Origin: Hippophae tibetana
Lineage: Eukaryota > Streptophyta > Magnoliopsida > Rosales > Elaeagnaceae
Length of the DNA stretch: 64,000 nt
NCBI GenBank assembly: GCA_037013495.1
Contig: CM072810.1
Span: 110,739,898 to 110,803,897, forward strand
Reading direction: 5' to 3'
A model generated the notes under the pieces. The model ran no database searches and was not told where the DNA came from. It saw nothing but the letters and a program-made list of their open reading frames with translations. The number at the start of each line of letters is the position of its first letter. Position 1 is the first letter of the stretch. Both the position numbers and the translations under genes were made by a program. Positions 24,972 through 36,345 of this stretch are shown piece by piece.

Positions 24972-27416
24972 ATACATCCAAGTATATCGAGTGTGTTCAT
25001 TAGTAAGTGCAACATACCACCTGTATCTTGTAGAGGACATGATAGATAATGGTCCCAAATATCTAAGTGAATAACCATAAGAGGAGAGATGAATGGCTTT
25101 GTTTTGAACGTCTAGAAAAGGTAATTAATGACTCTTGCCTTTTTGACATGCAAAATTTCACTATTTTCAAAAATAGATAATTGACATTGAGTGAGAACTG
25201 TCTTAACAACTCTACAAGAGGGGAGGCCCAATCTCAAATGCCACAGTTTAGTGGTCTATGGATTTACAACTATTATATGCCATCACTATATTGTCATTAG
25301 CAGCTAGTGTATTTACAGAGGTACATGGCTCATTGTTTTTGACAAATATGATATCTACAAGAGAGCTATTTTTTTTCTGTAACATGTGATGAATAGGAAG
25401 AGCCTTGATAGATGATGCCATTACTCAAATCCAAGTTGAAAGCATAAAGCCCACATTTAGATTTTCCTTCCAATAGGATCTGTTTGGTTTGAAGATCCTT
25501 CACAGAACAAATGGGGTGAAATTCAAAGAAAACTCCATTATCTCTAGCAAATTTTGAAACACCAAGTAAATTCTTAGTTATTTCAAGAACATGTAACAGG
25601 CTATTTTGGCTCGGGTCCTTTTCGTGAATTATTTTCACAAGAAAAGGTATTACTACCAATATGCTGAATATGCAAGCCAGAATCATTACCTATATGAAGT
25701 TTCTCAAAACCAATATATTCTGATTTTGCACCAAGATTGGCAGGATTAGATCTTTCATGATGAGTAACACCTGAATTTGGATACTAGGTTGGCTCATCTA
25801 TTGTTTCTGGAGTAGCAAGCAACGCAAAAGAAGGTTGATTTCCTTGTCCTGAACAAGAAGAAGAAACATTTGAGTCTTATTGATAAGAATTGGATGGAGG
25901 TTGAAAATTATGATGAAAGCAATACCAACACTGGAGACCAGGTGACCAAGTTTTCCATATGGTTGGCAATGATGTCTACCATTGTTAAAACCTCTACCTC
26001 TTCCACGGTGACTTTTTCAGAGCAATTATTCTTAAACCATGAATTACTCTCAAAGCCGTGATAATTTCCTTAGATTTTATCACCATTAAACTACACTGCT
26101 TGAGTCGTAGATAGGCTTTGGCCAATATTGCAGAAGGTAGTAATAAATCTCCAAGAGCAATCATTTTATCATGTTTTTTCGTTAACTTAAATCTCCAAGA
26201 GCAATCATTTTATCATGTTTTTTCGTTAACTTAGTAGCAGAAGTATTTTACTTTTGGTACTTTTTTAATCAGATTTTGAGGTGGTATGTTGTTATTATCC
26301 CATTTAAAAAAAATTGTATCAATTTGATACAATTTATCATTTAATGAATAATTTTTTAAAATAATAAATTAATTAAACACACTCAAAGAGTATTTTAAGA
26401 TAATTAATTAATTAATTATCTAAAAATATTCTTTAAATATGTATTACTAAGTAAAATAATTCAATTAATTAACAAATTGTATTAAATTAGTACATTTTTT
26501 AATTGAAAATACCACTAATATAACACCTCAAAATTCACGTTACTATAAGGTAACAAACCCATGTTTTTCTAGCCTTTTCTCACGAATAAGTAACATAACA
26601 ATCACCACTTTAACATTAACCTGCTCAAAGAAACACTCATATGCATAATATCAGACTTTATCTAATCCATTAAAAAGTGCATGAATTTCATCCTCCTCAC
26701 TAACATTATAGCCACAAGCAGATCATTGTCTCACTAAATCTTTAATCTTCATAGTATAATCTGTAATACTCAAAGTATCTTTCAGTGTATTGCTCAATTC
26801 ATATTAATGCTGAAAGATTTTGGCTCTCGAATGAGAAGAAGAATCTTCTAACTCATAGCTTCTCAAAATACGAAGCATTTGCTTCTTCCATATCACAAAG
26901 TTTGATCTATCAAGTTCAATAGCAGATATCTGATTCTGAAATGTCACAAGATAACGATTATTTGGATCAGTTAACCCTAACTGATCTTAAGCCTTCTCTG
27001 TCACGAGACTATCAATCTCCATGGCCAAACCAAGAAATCACAATTCAATCCAGTGCTCTGATACCATGAGAATTTAACAATAACAAGGCACTTCAAGAAC
27101 CAAGAGTACAGCAAGAAGAAAGAGCTAAGGCAAGAAGATAAGATAGTGGACGAGAGAGAGAAAACTTTGTTATATCTTCATTTTTTTTTCTATATTACAT
27201 TCTGTGTATACTAATGACTTTTTATACTGCAAAACACATATCCCAAGATACAGCTTTAACAATCTAACTACAAAATACTAGTCCCAACCAAACTAACCTT
27301 TGGTGAACTATTTCTGTTTTGATGACTTGGCATAAGCACAAGGGCAAACATGCCAGAATGTGAATCACTCGAGTGCTCTTTTGAGCTATGATCCTCTACA
27401 GTTCGAAGCTCTAACA
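24972..27416 (-). mobile_element. Ty1/copia retrotransposon fragment (LTR, gag, start of integrase)
   Basis: A minus-strand fragment. Its LTR is about 27067-27416 (ends TG...CA on the minus strand, with an AGTATAAAAAGT TATA-like box near 27220). A primer-binding site TGGTATCAGAGC lies at 27055-27066. Gag-like sequence follows at about 26.6-27.0 kb, then a zinc-knuckle and protease region, and an integrase section near 25.0 kb with the phrase HTRYTWMY. Nothing beyond that section is present, and the left limit abuts the CACTA element. The fragment is broken. A small foldback element (26273-26535) sits inside it. Confidence 0.8.
26273..26535. mobile_element. MITE-like element inserted in the copia fragment
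   Basis: The ends are inverted copies of ATTTTGAGGTG followed by a similar TAT-rich subterminal stretch, enclosing about 240 bp of AT-rich sequence with no coding capacity. It interrupts retroelement sequence, so it is younger than the copia fragment. I could not define a target duplication with confidence. Confidence 0.5.
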
Positions 27417-28114
27417 GCAAATAGAATGCACCAAGCTACTTCAAAAGGAATAGACAATAGTTAAGTCTATAATATTCAATTTTTGATACTCCAATTTGTT
27501 GAAAATATACAGAAAATTGAATGAAAAAAATGGACGTGTTTGAAATCGGATATGTATCCAAAAACTTCATACTAAGTGTCCTAAAAGAGTACATGTAACA
27601 TAAGACAAAGTCCTTCCATTCACTTTTTTCACTTTTGGTGTATCACTCCATATGAAACTGAAACTGCTTGTATATCAAGGAGTAAAGTTTCACCATGTTA
27701 TTAGAGGCTTTCAGAAACAGAGATTGCTAGAGGTTAAAATTAAGATGTCGCCGATCCATAAAAAGGAATCAAAGTAAAACAGATACATAAAAAATTCAAG
27801 ATGGAAGGGTCTGATTTGAGATTTGCTTTAATATCATCACATGTCAAGTGTAGAAAAGACAGACTAAACTCTCCCAAGTGGCCTTCTATGAAAATGACAT
27901 TAGGAGTCTTGTCTGAGTAATTTTTTTAGTACAAGATTGAAGACAAATGATTCTAAAATTAATGGAGGCAAACTAAATGCTGCATAACAGTACGCAAATA
28001 TTTTAGTTAGAGAATATGGAGACAGTGAGTATCTAACAAATATTCTTCATGTATTTTCTCGGTCTCCAGGATTGGCTAACACAATTATAAAGTCTCCAGA
28101 TATCTTATTTTTAT
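27417..28114. other. 3' flank of the PPR gene
   Basis: Single-copy-looking sequence between the copia LTR and the PPR stop codon. The part near 28114 probably includes the minus-strand PPR 3' UTR. No other gene was seen. Confidence 0.5.
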
Positions 28115-30449
28115 TTATATGTTGCTGCTGATGTTTCCATCTTCTTCTTCTGTAAGTTCAGAAGTGTCTTCATTACCATTGACACCATCTCTTAATATTT
28201 GAATTAGTGCTGTTGAACTTGACTCCCCTTCTTTAAGATAACTCAACATTCTATTCTGAACATGCTCAGATACAATATCCTTATCTGCGAGCAGATTTAC
28301 AATTTCCTCTGCTCCCTCTAAGTCTCCTTCTCCTTTCAAATAATTCAGAATAGCAGCCAAATTATCCTTGTTTACATCCCATGTGGGCTTGAAAGCTATA
28401 ATCTCTTTCTTTATAGCGTCAATTGCATCTTTAAATTGATTATGCCGACAATACCCAGTTGCAAAATGAGACCATGTCCTCGCATCAGGTCTCTCGCCCT
28501 TTGCTGTAACTCTATTAACAAGGGTTTCAGCCTTCTCAAATTGACCTTTTCTGCAGTAAGCACCAATTAAGTAGTTTGGAATGCGTAAATCGTAGGATAA
28601 ATTGCAGGATTCCCACTCCTCAAAAATCTCTTCAGCACTTTCAACATTATCGAGCTTAATTAATGAGTACATCATAGTCAAGTAGCCCTTATTATACACC
28701 TTTAGTTGAGTCTTGTATAACTGCCATACTCTTAGTACTTCATCTCTCTTCCCCATATTTGTGTATTGGCTAAGAAGATTCTCAAATGCTACGTTCTTTC
28801 TCTGTGTAGTTGATATCAGTTCCTCAGATTTCTTTAACATCTCCAAAGCTTTGTCCAATAGACCAGCATTTGAGTATCCCCTTCCAGCTGCAAAGTAAAC
28901 ATGCCAATCCAAAACAATTTCAGAATCCAATTCCAACCTACTTAAAATATTTTCAATTCCATGTACATCAGAATTTGATGCATATGCAGATAGAAGAATG
29001 CTGCATGTATATGAGTCATAGCCAAGGCCCTCCTTTTCCATCTCTTGCAATAGAGCCTTCATCTTTTCATGATTTCCAGTTACACGATACAAACTAAGCA
29101 AACGATTATAAATCAATTTTGACCTGGAGAAACCCATATCCTTCATCTGCTGCACAATACCCTCTGCTTTCTCCACCAATTTTGCACTGGCATAACAATT
29201 GATAAGAGCGCTATAAACCTCATGAGATTTTAATTGTCTTGGAAGGCTGTTGAAATAATTCTCAGCTTCAACTATACCGTAAACTTTTGCAATCAGATCA
29301 AGCCGAATAGCAGCATCACCGCGGGTAAGTGGATGGTACCTTTTATCAGTCATCCACAAAGATAACTGAGGAAAAGGAACAGAAAATAAATACCAGGATT
29401 CTGATTAAACATGGTGGTTAAGACGAAGCAAATGCCAATAGATCATCTTTACTAATTCCAAAGTTCATGAATTTGAATGATTTTTTTTCTTCCATTAAAA
29501 AGATATGCATCACACAATTCAATCATGGTTGATTCACTTGACGATGCTAGCACAACACTGACTTCAATATATTGTGTGACTTAAACAACCCTAAAATATA
29601 ACGAAAACATTCATGTCAGTTTCTTTTGGCACATTGGGTTCCAATAGTTTCAGTTATTCAAATCAAGTCAGCAGGATAACTAAAAATTCACAAAACAAAG
29701 GCACACCGTAGGAATTAGCATTTAGCAAACAGAGTATTTCTGAGTGGAGACTGATGAAAACTCACTAGAATGTTCAAAGTTATACAGAACTTCATTTCCG
29801 TCCCAATCCCACTCCAACTCTCACATACCTATTATCAAAATCCTCGTGTTAATAGTATAAATAGCATAAGGCTTTCACTACAAATCCAAAATTCCAAAAT
29901 TCTACTTTCTTATTAGACTAGCATATCAAACATTATTCAAGGGCGAGAACTTTCAAAATTTTCTACATGTACTTTCTACCCAGATTCCAGCTAACTGTAT
30001 CCTAAAGAAAATAACCCAAATAAATCTTCATCCTAACTTCAGAAATATAATGGTTTTGAAAACACACGCAGTTCCTTATACTTAGAAGCTTTCCCTCACA
30101 ATTTTCCCAGCAAACCAACGTGCACACACATTTCATTTGGAATAAAAGATACCTCGAGAGCATGTTTGTATCTTCTATAATGCCTGAGCTCCTTGATGAT
30201 GGTAATAAATCTTCCTTTGTCTAGAGTTCCAACTTGTTCAACCCATTGATCGAGAATTGGAACAATTGAAACATTGGGATCCCCTAATGGAGAAATCATG
30301 CGGTAGAGTTTGTTAGCCGAGGCATAATTGAAAGATATATTAGCAGCGTTTGCTCTGGTTGAGTACAACGAAATGTCGAAACCTTTTCGAGTAAGAAAAT
30401 GGGAGTAACAGAAATTCAACATGGAATTGAAATGAGAATGCTTTTTCAT
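28115..30449 (-). CDS. P-class pentatricopeptide repeat protein, probably mitochondrial (two exons)
   Basis: Exon 1 is 30449-30153 (99 codons) and exon 2 is 29365-28115 (416 codons plus stop), separated by a 787-bp GT-AG intron in phase 0. The 515-residue product has a basic, Ser/Phe-rich N-terminus (MKKHSHFNSMLNFCYSH) that fits a mitochondrial presequence, a conserved LDQWVEQVGTLDKG...LRHYRRYKHALE section, then about eight or nine degenerate 35-residue repeats such as VYSALINCYASAKLVEKAE and NYLIGAYCRKGQFEKAE, and an acidic tail. It belongs to the group of P-class proteins related to Arabidopsis At2g20710 and At4g21705. PPR proteins bind organellar RNA and affect its processing or translation; the target is unknown. 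The splice is supported by the fit of HALE to LSLWMTDKR, a phrase conserved in this group. It appears intact. Confidence 0.9.
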
Positions 30450-31722
30450 GTTTCAAAACATCAAGGATTTGAGTAGCAAAAAAGAATAGGGTTTTGAGTT
30501 GAGTCTCTTCGGAGCTTCAAACTGGAAAAAGTTGGAAGGGTTTTCCTCTTGGCCTCGAATCAGAAACTAGGATAAGTAAAATAGTAATAAATAATATCAT
30601 ATTCATTTTAACTATTCTTTTTCTAATATTTGCCAAATTCTATTTTTATATCTGTGATTAGGTTGATCTTTAAATTACTCCACCTATCAAATTAATAATG
30701 AATAAAACAAATATAATAAAAGAAAAAATTAGAAATCACTTACAAAAATTCATAAAATATTAAAGTTGTTTCATAAAAAAAATTCAAAAATTAGACATAT
30801 TATGCACTATCAATCAATTATATTCAAAACTTGTTTAATTTTACGTTGATAAAAACTATTGACAGTGATGATTTCTAATTTTTTTAAAACATATCAAAGA
30901 ATTCAACATCAAATAAATCAAATTCTAACTTGTTGTAACATTTAAAAAACAATTTTTTGAGCATAAATTTTTTTTATCTAAACATTATTTTTAAATTTTT
31001 AAAATTTAATTGGTGATACTATTACATATGACATAAATCTTATTTATTTATATGTTATAGTCTTTCAAATCTTATTCAATAATTAAATTCAAAATATTTA
31101 TTATAAGCAAATGTTTTGATTTTAAAAGTAAAATATTATTAAAATTTATATTATAAATTATAATACAGAATATTTTATTAATGCTACAATCCAACAAAAC
31201 ATCAAATTAATCTTAGACAATTGTATAACTTATTGAAAAATCAATCACTAATTTCTCCGCATCAGATATTTGTAGGCTCCAGGCAAATCCTTGCAGTCCA
31301 TAAAGGTGCCGTGAAAAAGCGTCTATTTTTTTTTTTTTACAAAGCCATTTGGAAAGTATGTATGATAGGTTATTTTTTTCTACTAATCTTATATTAGGGA
31401 GATATCTATATACGCATTTTGCATTTGCAGTTCATAAAATTAGCTATGTTTAAATCCCAAATTTATTATTTAAAATATTACAATAACTATTCAAATTAAT
31501 TCTAATCCGACAATTGAATCATGTTCCATCTATAATATATATATATATTAATAGATAAATAATTAAGGAATAGATAAATTTTATCAACCTTTGAATAATT
31601 GGAACTTGGTAAAAAATATATATCGAAAGGGAAATAATTATGGAATAAATGAATTATATAAACCTTTGGATAATTCTTATGTTTTCTTTCTTCATTTTTT
31701 GTTTACTAGAAGAATAATTCTT
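30450..31722. other. Intergenic region upstream of the PPR gene
   Basis: The first 100-150 bases should hold the PPR promoter and leader. The remainder is AT-rich and contains no gene I can support. Confidence 0.5.
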
Positions 31723-31803
31723 ATGTATTTGAAACGTTGTGTTGTAACATTTATAGTTTTTCTTTTGCATTCGGCAGGTGTTAGTTCTGCCGTCCAAGGA
31801 AAT
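31723..31803 (+). pseudogene. Possible phytocyanin signal-peptide exon remnant
   Basis: An ATG-started frame gives MYLKRCVVTFIVFLLHSAG then VSSAVQG, a good secretory signal peptide of the kind that begins phytocyanin genes. It lies about 0.9 kb upstream of the phytocyanin exon piece on the same strand. A second, similar stretch occurs at 32191-32250. The link to the phytocyanin gene is an inference from position and peptide character only. Confidence 0.35.
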
Positions 31804-32190
31804 ATATATATGTTTTTCTTAAAACTCAAAACGTTAATATTAATACCATTCTTTTGAATTAAAAATATTATTTTTTAGTTATAAACAGAGTTTGTTTTGT
31901 AGTTATTAAAAAAAATTAAAAAATTATATATAAATAAATACCTATAAACTTATAATAAAAATATATACTAATATTAAATATGTTATAATTGAACAGTGTT
32001 AAATATTAAATGGATGTTAATTATAGTTTTTTAATTTAAACTGTGTTTAATTAAATAATAAATTAAATATTATTTAATGTGAAATAATATATTAGATTTT
32101 TTTAATGATAACAATATATAAATTTGATATAATAAATATTATTTTTGTTATTATAATTTTAAAAATTATTTTTAAAAAAAAAATCATAAC

Positions 32191-32250
32191 ATGTTAACAA
32201 TTATAACTTTTCTTTTGCATTCGGCTGGTGTTAGTGGTGCCGTCCAAGGC
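32191..32250 (+). repeat. Second copy of the signal-peptide-like stretch
   Basis: The 60 bp ending TTTTCTTTTGCATTCGGC and GCCGTCCAAGG repeats 31742-31801 with about 85% identity. It reads TFLLHSAGVSGAVQG in one frame but has no ATG in a suitable place. The 449 bp between the copies is AT-rich. Confidence 0.6.
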
Positions 32251-32804
32251 CAGACCCTTCATTCTAGAAACAGTTGCATGGATTGAAAAGCTTTAAATAG
32301 GCATCAACATGTTTCAAGTAATTACGAAAGCAGTTCAAAGGTCTCACTAAAGAAACTTAATTAAGCTACTAATTAATAGCAGTTATTGTTTGATCAATTA
32401 ATGGCTTACATCAAACTTTAGGTTACACTTATTTTTATTTTAGTATCTTTTTATTTATATTAACAACTTAGACGTATTATTTAAATTGACTAAATATAAG
32501 TCAATAATATAAATATGTATATTTTATGTGTCTATTTTATAATATGAATAAAAAAAATACTCAAACAAAAATGGATTAAGTCTAAAAGTACAAACCCATC
32601 TGTCATCCCGCACGAACATCGTTGAAAAAAAATTTGAAATTAATTAAATAGATACATGCACTATTCAAGTACCCAAAAGGAGTTCACAATGTGTTTAGAG
32701 TATATGGAATAGTTTAAAGAATGTTAAGCACCAGGTGTCCGTAGAAGCATTGATTAGTGGGAACAATGTAATAACACAATGTTATAAAAATGAATATTTA
32801 AGTC

Positions 32805-33094
32805 GTTATATAAAGTAATTTTTTGAAAAAAAACTTATTTATAATGAATTTAAAATCGGTTCAATCTAGAACCGACGTTATCCACGTTAAACGTAACGTT
32901 GGTTGACATGGAGAATCGATGATACCCACGTAGATAGTGTCGGTTTGCCGTTATATAAAGTAAGTTTTTGAAAAAAACTTATTTATAATGAATTTAAAGT
33001 CGGTTCGATCTAGAACCGACGTTATCCACGTTAAACGTAGCGTCAGTTGACATGGAGAATCGATGCTATCCACGTAGATAGCGTCGGTTTGCCC
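32805..33094 (+). repeat. CACTA subterminal tandem repeat, 145 bp x 2
   Basis: Units begin GTTATATAAAGTAA at 32805 and 32950 and share AGAACCGACGTTATCCACG, GTTGACATGGAGAATCGATG and CACGTAGATAG-GTCGG. Each unit contains short inverted motifs of the ACCGAC...GTCGGT type. In En/Spm elements, arrays like this bind the TNPA-type protein. Further half-units continue to about 33150. Confidence 0.85.
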
Positions 33095-33380
33095 CGCACA
33101 AACCGACACTACCCATGTGACTAGCATCGATTCGCCACGTCAATTGACGCTACATCCTATTTTTTAAATTAAAAAATGGATGCAATAAATACAATTGAAA
33201 TTTTTTTAGGTCATTAATTATTATTTTATTTGACTTTTTAGAATTTAAGTTGGATATAAATAGTATAATTTTTCTTTTGTTTTAGACAATTAGTTTTTAA
33301 AATTATATAATTTGTTTATTTGTTTGGATATTTAAATTTATATATATACGTATAATATATCTTTATTTAATTTTGTATAT

Positions 33381-33503
33381 ATGGAGAAGACAAGCTACGA
33401 CCAACAAATTATTGATGATTTACGAGAGGAATGGGTAGAACACATGGTTCAAATTATATCGTCACAAGAAGAATCAGGAGAAGATTCTGATGATCTTGAA
33501 TAG
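33381..33503 (+). pseudogene. Last exon of the CACTA gene kept in the deletion derivative
   Basis: A 40-codon frame (MEKTSYDQQIIDDLREEW..., ending GEDSDDLE) matches the last exon of the gene in the other CACTA copy (20404-20272 on the minus strand) at all but a few residues. The upstream exons are absent. It happens to begin with an ATG, but there is no reason to think it is expressed. Confidence 0.8.
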
Positions 33504-33688
33504 CATATGATAACATACTTGTAATTTTTTAATGATTTAATTTCTCAATCTATTCTTGTGTCTGAAGTCTCTTGTTTGATGGATGATTATATGCTTATGT
33601 ATTTAGGGGAATGCATTGTTTTATGAACCTATTTTTGGCCCAAACTACATCTCATCTCTCTTGCCTACTTTCCTTATGACAACAATTA

Positions 33689-33990
33689 GCACTTTATTAA
33701 TCATTTATCTATAAATATAAAGTTATCTGGAATCTCTGCTAGTATTTTTAATGCTATAATGAGCTCTAAATATGAAATCAGGTATAACTCCAATTTCTTA
33801 CTCGACTTGTGTGAGTTTTGGTGCCCATGAACGTGTTCCATACGTTTAAAAAGGCACCAAAACTCACACAAGTTGAGTAAAAAATAAGAATTATACTTGA
33901 TTTCATATTTAGAACTCATTATAGCATTAAAAATACTAGTAGAGATTCCAGATAACTTCATATTTATAGACAAATGATTAATAAAATGCT
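33689..33990. repeat. Foldback element inside the CACTA 3' region, copy 2
   Basis: Same structure as 19776-20085: arms of about 130 bp from GCACTTTATTAATC to GAGTTTTGGTGCC, with a loop near 33835. The reading frame across its minus strand (33701-33973) is an accident of the palindrome. Confidence 0.85.
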
Positions 33991-34790
33991 AATATGAGTT
34001 CGTCGAAGGGTTATATCACTCGGATGTCGTTGTGATAATCTATTTTTTATGATAATATTTATAATGATTTAATTTCTCCATTCATATGTTTGAAGTTTAG
34101 ACTACTTGTTTGATGGATGTCTACGTGCTCATGTGTGTAGAGGAATGAATTGTTATATGGATCAGCTCTTTTTTGTCTAGTTTCCTTGTCATAATGCTGG
34201 TGATTCTAAGCCAACCAAGCTTGCTTGTACAATCCAATTACACTTTGGCGATATTGTTTTATTTGTAATTTAAGTTAATTATGTATTGTATATACATTAT
34301 TTATTTTTATAATAAATTTAGTTATCAAGTAATTAATTATATTTAATTTTTTAATTATTTGTATTATTATTTATATTTTAGTTTTTTATGATATATATAT
34401 TGAATATTGAATACGAAAAATAATAATAAAAAAAAATCATAAAATGTATATGTAAAGTCGTTTCATGACGTGAACCGACTTTACATTTTAAATCACTCAA
34501 TTTAAAATCAATTTTTAAACGAATTTAATGTCCATTTTTGTAGTAATAAGCCTGGGAATCCTAATAAAAAATGGTACATTTGTGGTGTTGGACAACATTG
34601 TGCACAAGGTAAACAAAAGCTTGTTATTAACACGTTGCCTCAACATCAAGTCTCCATATTACCACTAGTCCCAGTTTATCCACAAACAACATCAGCACCA
34701 ACTGGTGCACAGTACGTAGCATCACTACCATATGGAGGTGCAGCACACGAACCAAGTTCAAGCCCTGTCTCAAGATACTTGTTTGGATAG

Positions 34791-35299
34791 AGGTTCTGAT
34801 TTCGCTAGTTGATTGAAATTTCTTGATGACTTTATTGTTGGGTTTTTCTTTTATTTGGATGAACACAAATAAAATTTATATGACTTAAAAGTTCATGTAG
34901 TAAGAATATTAATTAATTTTTGGTTTTTTTTTTGTTTTGTAAGAATAATTGTGGAAACCATACATTGTTATTTGGATGAGTTTTAATGGATTCGAGTGTA
35001 TACAAACAAGGAAAATAAATGAGGAGAAATATAATTATTCTCGTTTCCTTGTTTTATTCTTAAAAATATGGTGAATATTGATTTTCTTTCCCAAATTTAA
35101 GATACCATTACACAACTATTTTTTATTTTAATATCTTTTGTTTTATATTTTTTATTATGAGTTTTTAAAAAATATTTAAATAAATTAATATTTTAATTTT
35201 AATTTCTTAGGGTTATTTAGTAAACACAAATAATATGCTCTACTCTTTATTTTTTTTTCTCAATTATGATTCATATTTATTTTTAGAGTAAATAAATTT
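34791..35299. other. 3' flank of the phytocyanin pseudogene
   Basis: AT-rich sequence, likely including the old 3' UTR. No gene seen. Confidence 0.45.
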
Positions 35300-35645
35300 T
35301 CCATCACTGAACATTAAAGGTTACTACAAAAATATCATTGAATTGTGATTTATTACTTTAATATCATTAAACTTTATAATTATCACAAAAATACAATAAT
35401 TTTTTTGTTACTTTTAATGCCATTAAATTTTACAAAATATTACAAAAATACAATCTATGTTAATCAGTTAAAAGCACTTAACGACAAGTTATTCGTATGT
35501 TGATAGTATTTTTGTTATATTTGTAATATTTAATGGTATGAATGTGACAAAAAATATTTAATGTTATTTTTGTAATATTTGTAAAATTTAATAATATGAA
35601 AATAACAAATTAAAATTCAGTAATATTTTGATGAAAAACACTTAA
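35300..35645. repeat. Foldback (MITE-like) sequence of short repeated units
   Basis: The left half (TACAAAAATATCATTGAATT...ATCACAAAAATACAATAATTT) matches the reverse complement of the right half. Each half is itself built of repeated units containing ACAAAAATA and ATTAAA. The centre is near 35475. No coding capacity. The structure resembles plant foldback MITEs, but ends and target duplication are not clear. Confidence 0.55.
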
Positions 35646-35749
35646 TTTTAAGATATTAAATTAATTTTAAATTAACATGTATTACATAATTTATTATATT
35701 TCTAAAGTTTATTTTTATTTATCAAATTCTTCGTGCCCTCCTTTTGATC

Positions 35750-36345
35750 AAGGTAAGTAAATAATTCATTCAATCTATTTAAATTGAGAAATTTTATCTA
35801 ATTTGTCGGATTTAGATCGAATTAGATTGTTAAATTTTATAATTGGATCAAATTCAGATTGAAAATTATATAATCTATTTTGAATTCAGATTGACAGATC
35901 TTATAATCTACTATATTCGAATTTACTCGAATTACTATTAAATTATAAATAAATACATATTTTATTTTATAATATGTTATATTTAAATATTATGCATACC
36001 ATAATTATTTTAGTTTAAAAATAAATATAAATATTTATAAAAATTAAATAATTGTATATATATACTTCTTATTCTATTGATTTTTTAGTTGTAATTATAA
36101 ATAATAATATTTATTATAAAAATATCAATTTAAAATTTAAATTTGTGTATGTCGTGATTTATATATGATAATAATTCATAAATAAATTATAATATCAATA
36201 TAACCTTATTAGATCATAAAAAAATCTAATTTGTTAGCATTTAGATTGATTATATTATCAAATTAGATTCGAAATGAAAATATTAAAATTCATTTAGATT
36301 AGATTGGATTTAAATTGATCAAAAATCTAGTGCTTACTCTTACTT
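35750..36345 (+). mobile_element. Dispersed repeat, copy A (non-autonomous transposon-like)
   Basis: The reverse complement of this stretch aligns with 52960-53455 over about 450 bp, including ACATATTATAAAATAAAATAT, AGAATAAGAAGTAT and TTATTATCATATATAAA. The two outer ends look like inverted copies of each other (GTAAGTAAATAATTCATTCA... versus AGTAAGCACTAGATTTTTGATCA...), which fits a DNA-transposon derivative. No coding frame. Family unknown. Confidence 0.65.

Larger units (their letters stand above)
32775..34546 (+). mobile_element. Internally deleted CACTA derivative inside the phytocyanin exon
   Basis: The 5' end (CACAATGTTATAAAAATG) is a degenerate form of the family terminus CACTACTACAAAAATGG. 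The 3' end, read on the minus strand, is TTACTACAAAAATGGACATT. The trinucleotide TAA flanks both ends (32772-32774 and 34547-34549), as expected for the 3-bp CACTA target duplication. Content: two tandem 145-bp subterminal units (32805-33094), the last exon of the element gene (33381-33503), and 1.0 kb of 3' sequence matching 19224-20280 in reverse. Almost all of the coding region is missing, so this is a non-autonomous deletion derivative. Confidence 0.85.
32661..34790 (+). pseudogene. Phytocyanin (blue copper protein) pseudogene split by a CACTA element
   Basis: The left piece (about 32661-32774) encodes KYPKGVHNVFRVYG and, in another frame, VEALISGNNVI. The right piece (34551-34790) encodes PGNPNKKWYICGVGQHC and then AQGKQKLVINTLP, followed by a Ser/Pro-rich tail and a TAG at 34788. 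Together these are the second half of a plastocyanin-like domain: the KGxHNV histidine, then the C, H and Q/M copper-ligand region of phytocyanins, which are secreted, often GPI-anchored extracellular proteins. The 1.77-kb CACTA derivative sits inside this exon between NVI and PGN. The left piece also needs at least one frame change, and the two pieces are not in a common frame, so the gene would be dead even without the insertion. A possible first exon lies upstream at 31723 or 32191. Confidence 0.8.

Noticed and set aside
28713-29097. Plus-strand frames opposite the PPR exon
   Set aside because: They are antisense shadows of a well supported coding exon.
33701-33973. 90-codon minus-strand frame
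   Set aside because: It is produced by the foldback palindrome inside the CACTA derivative.
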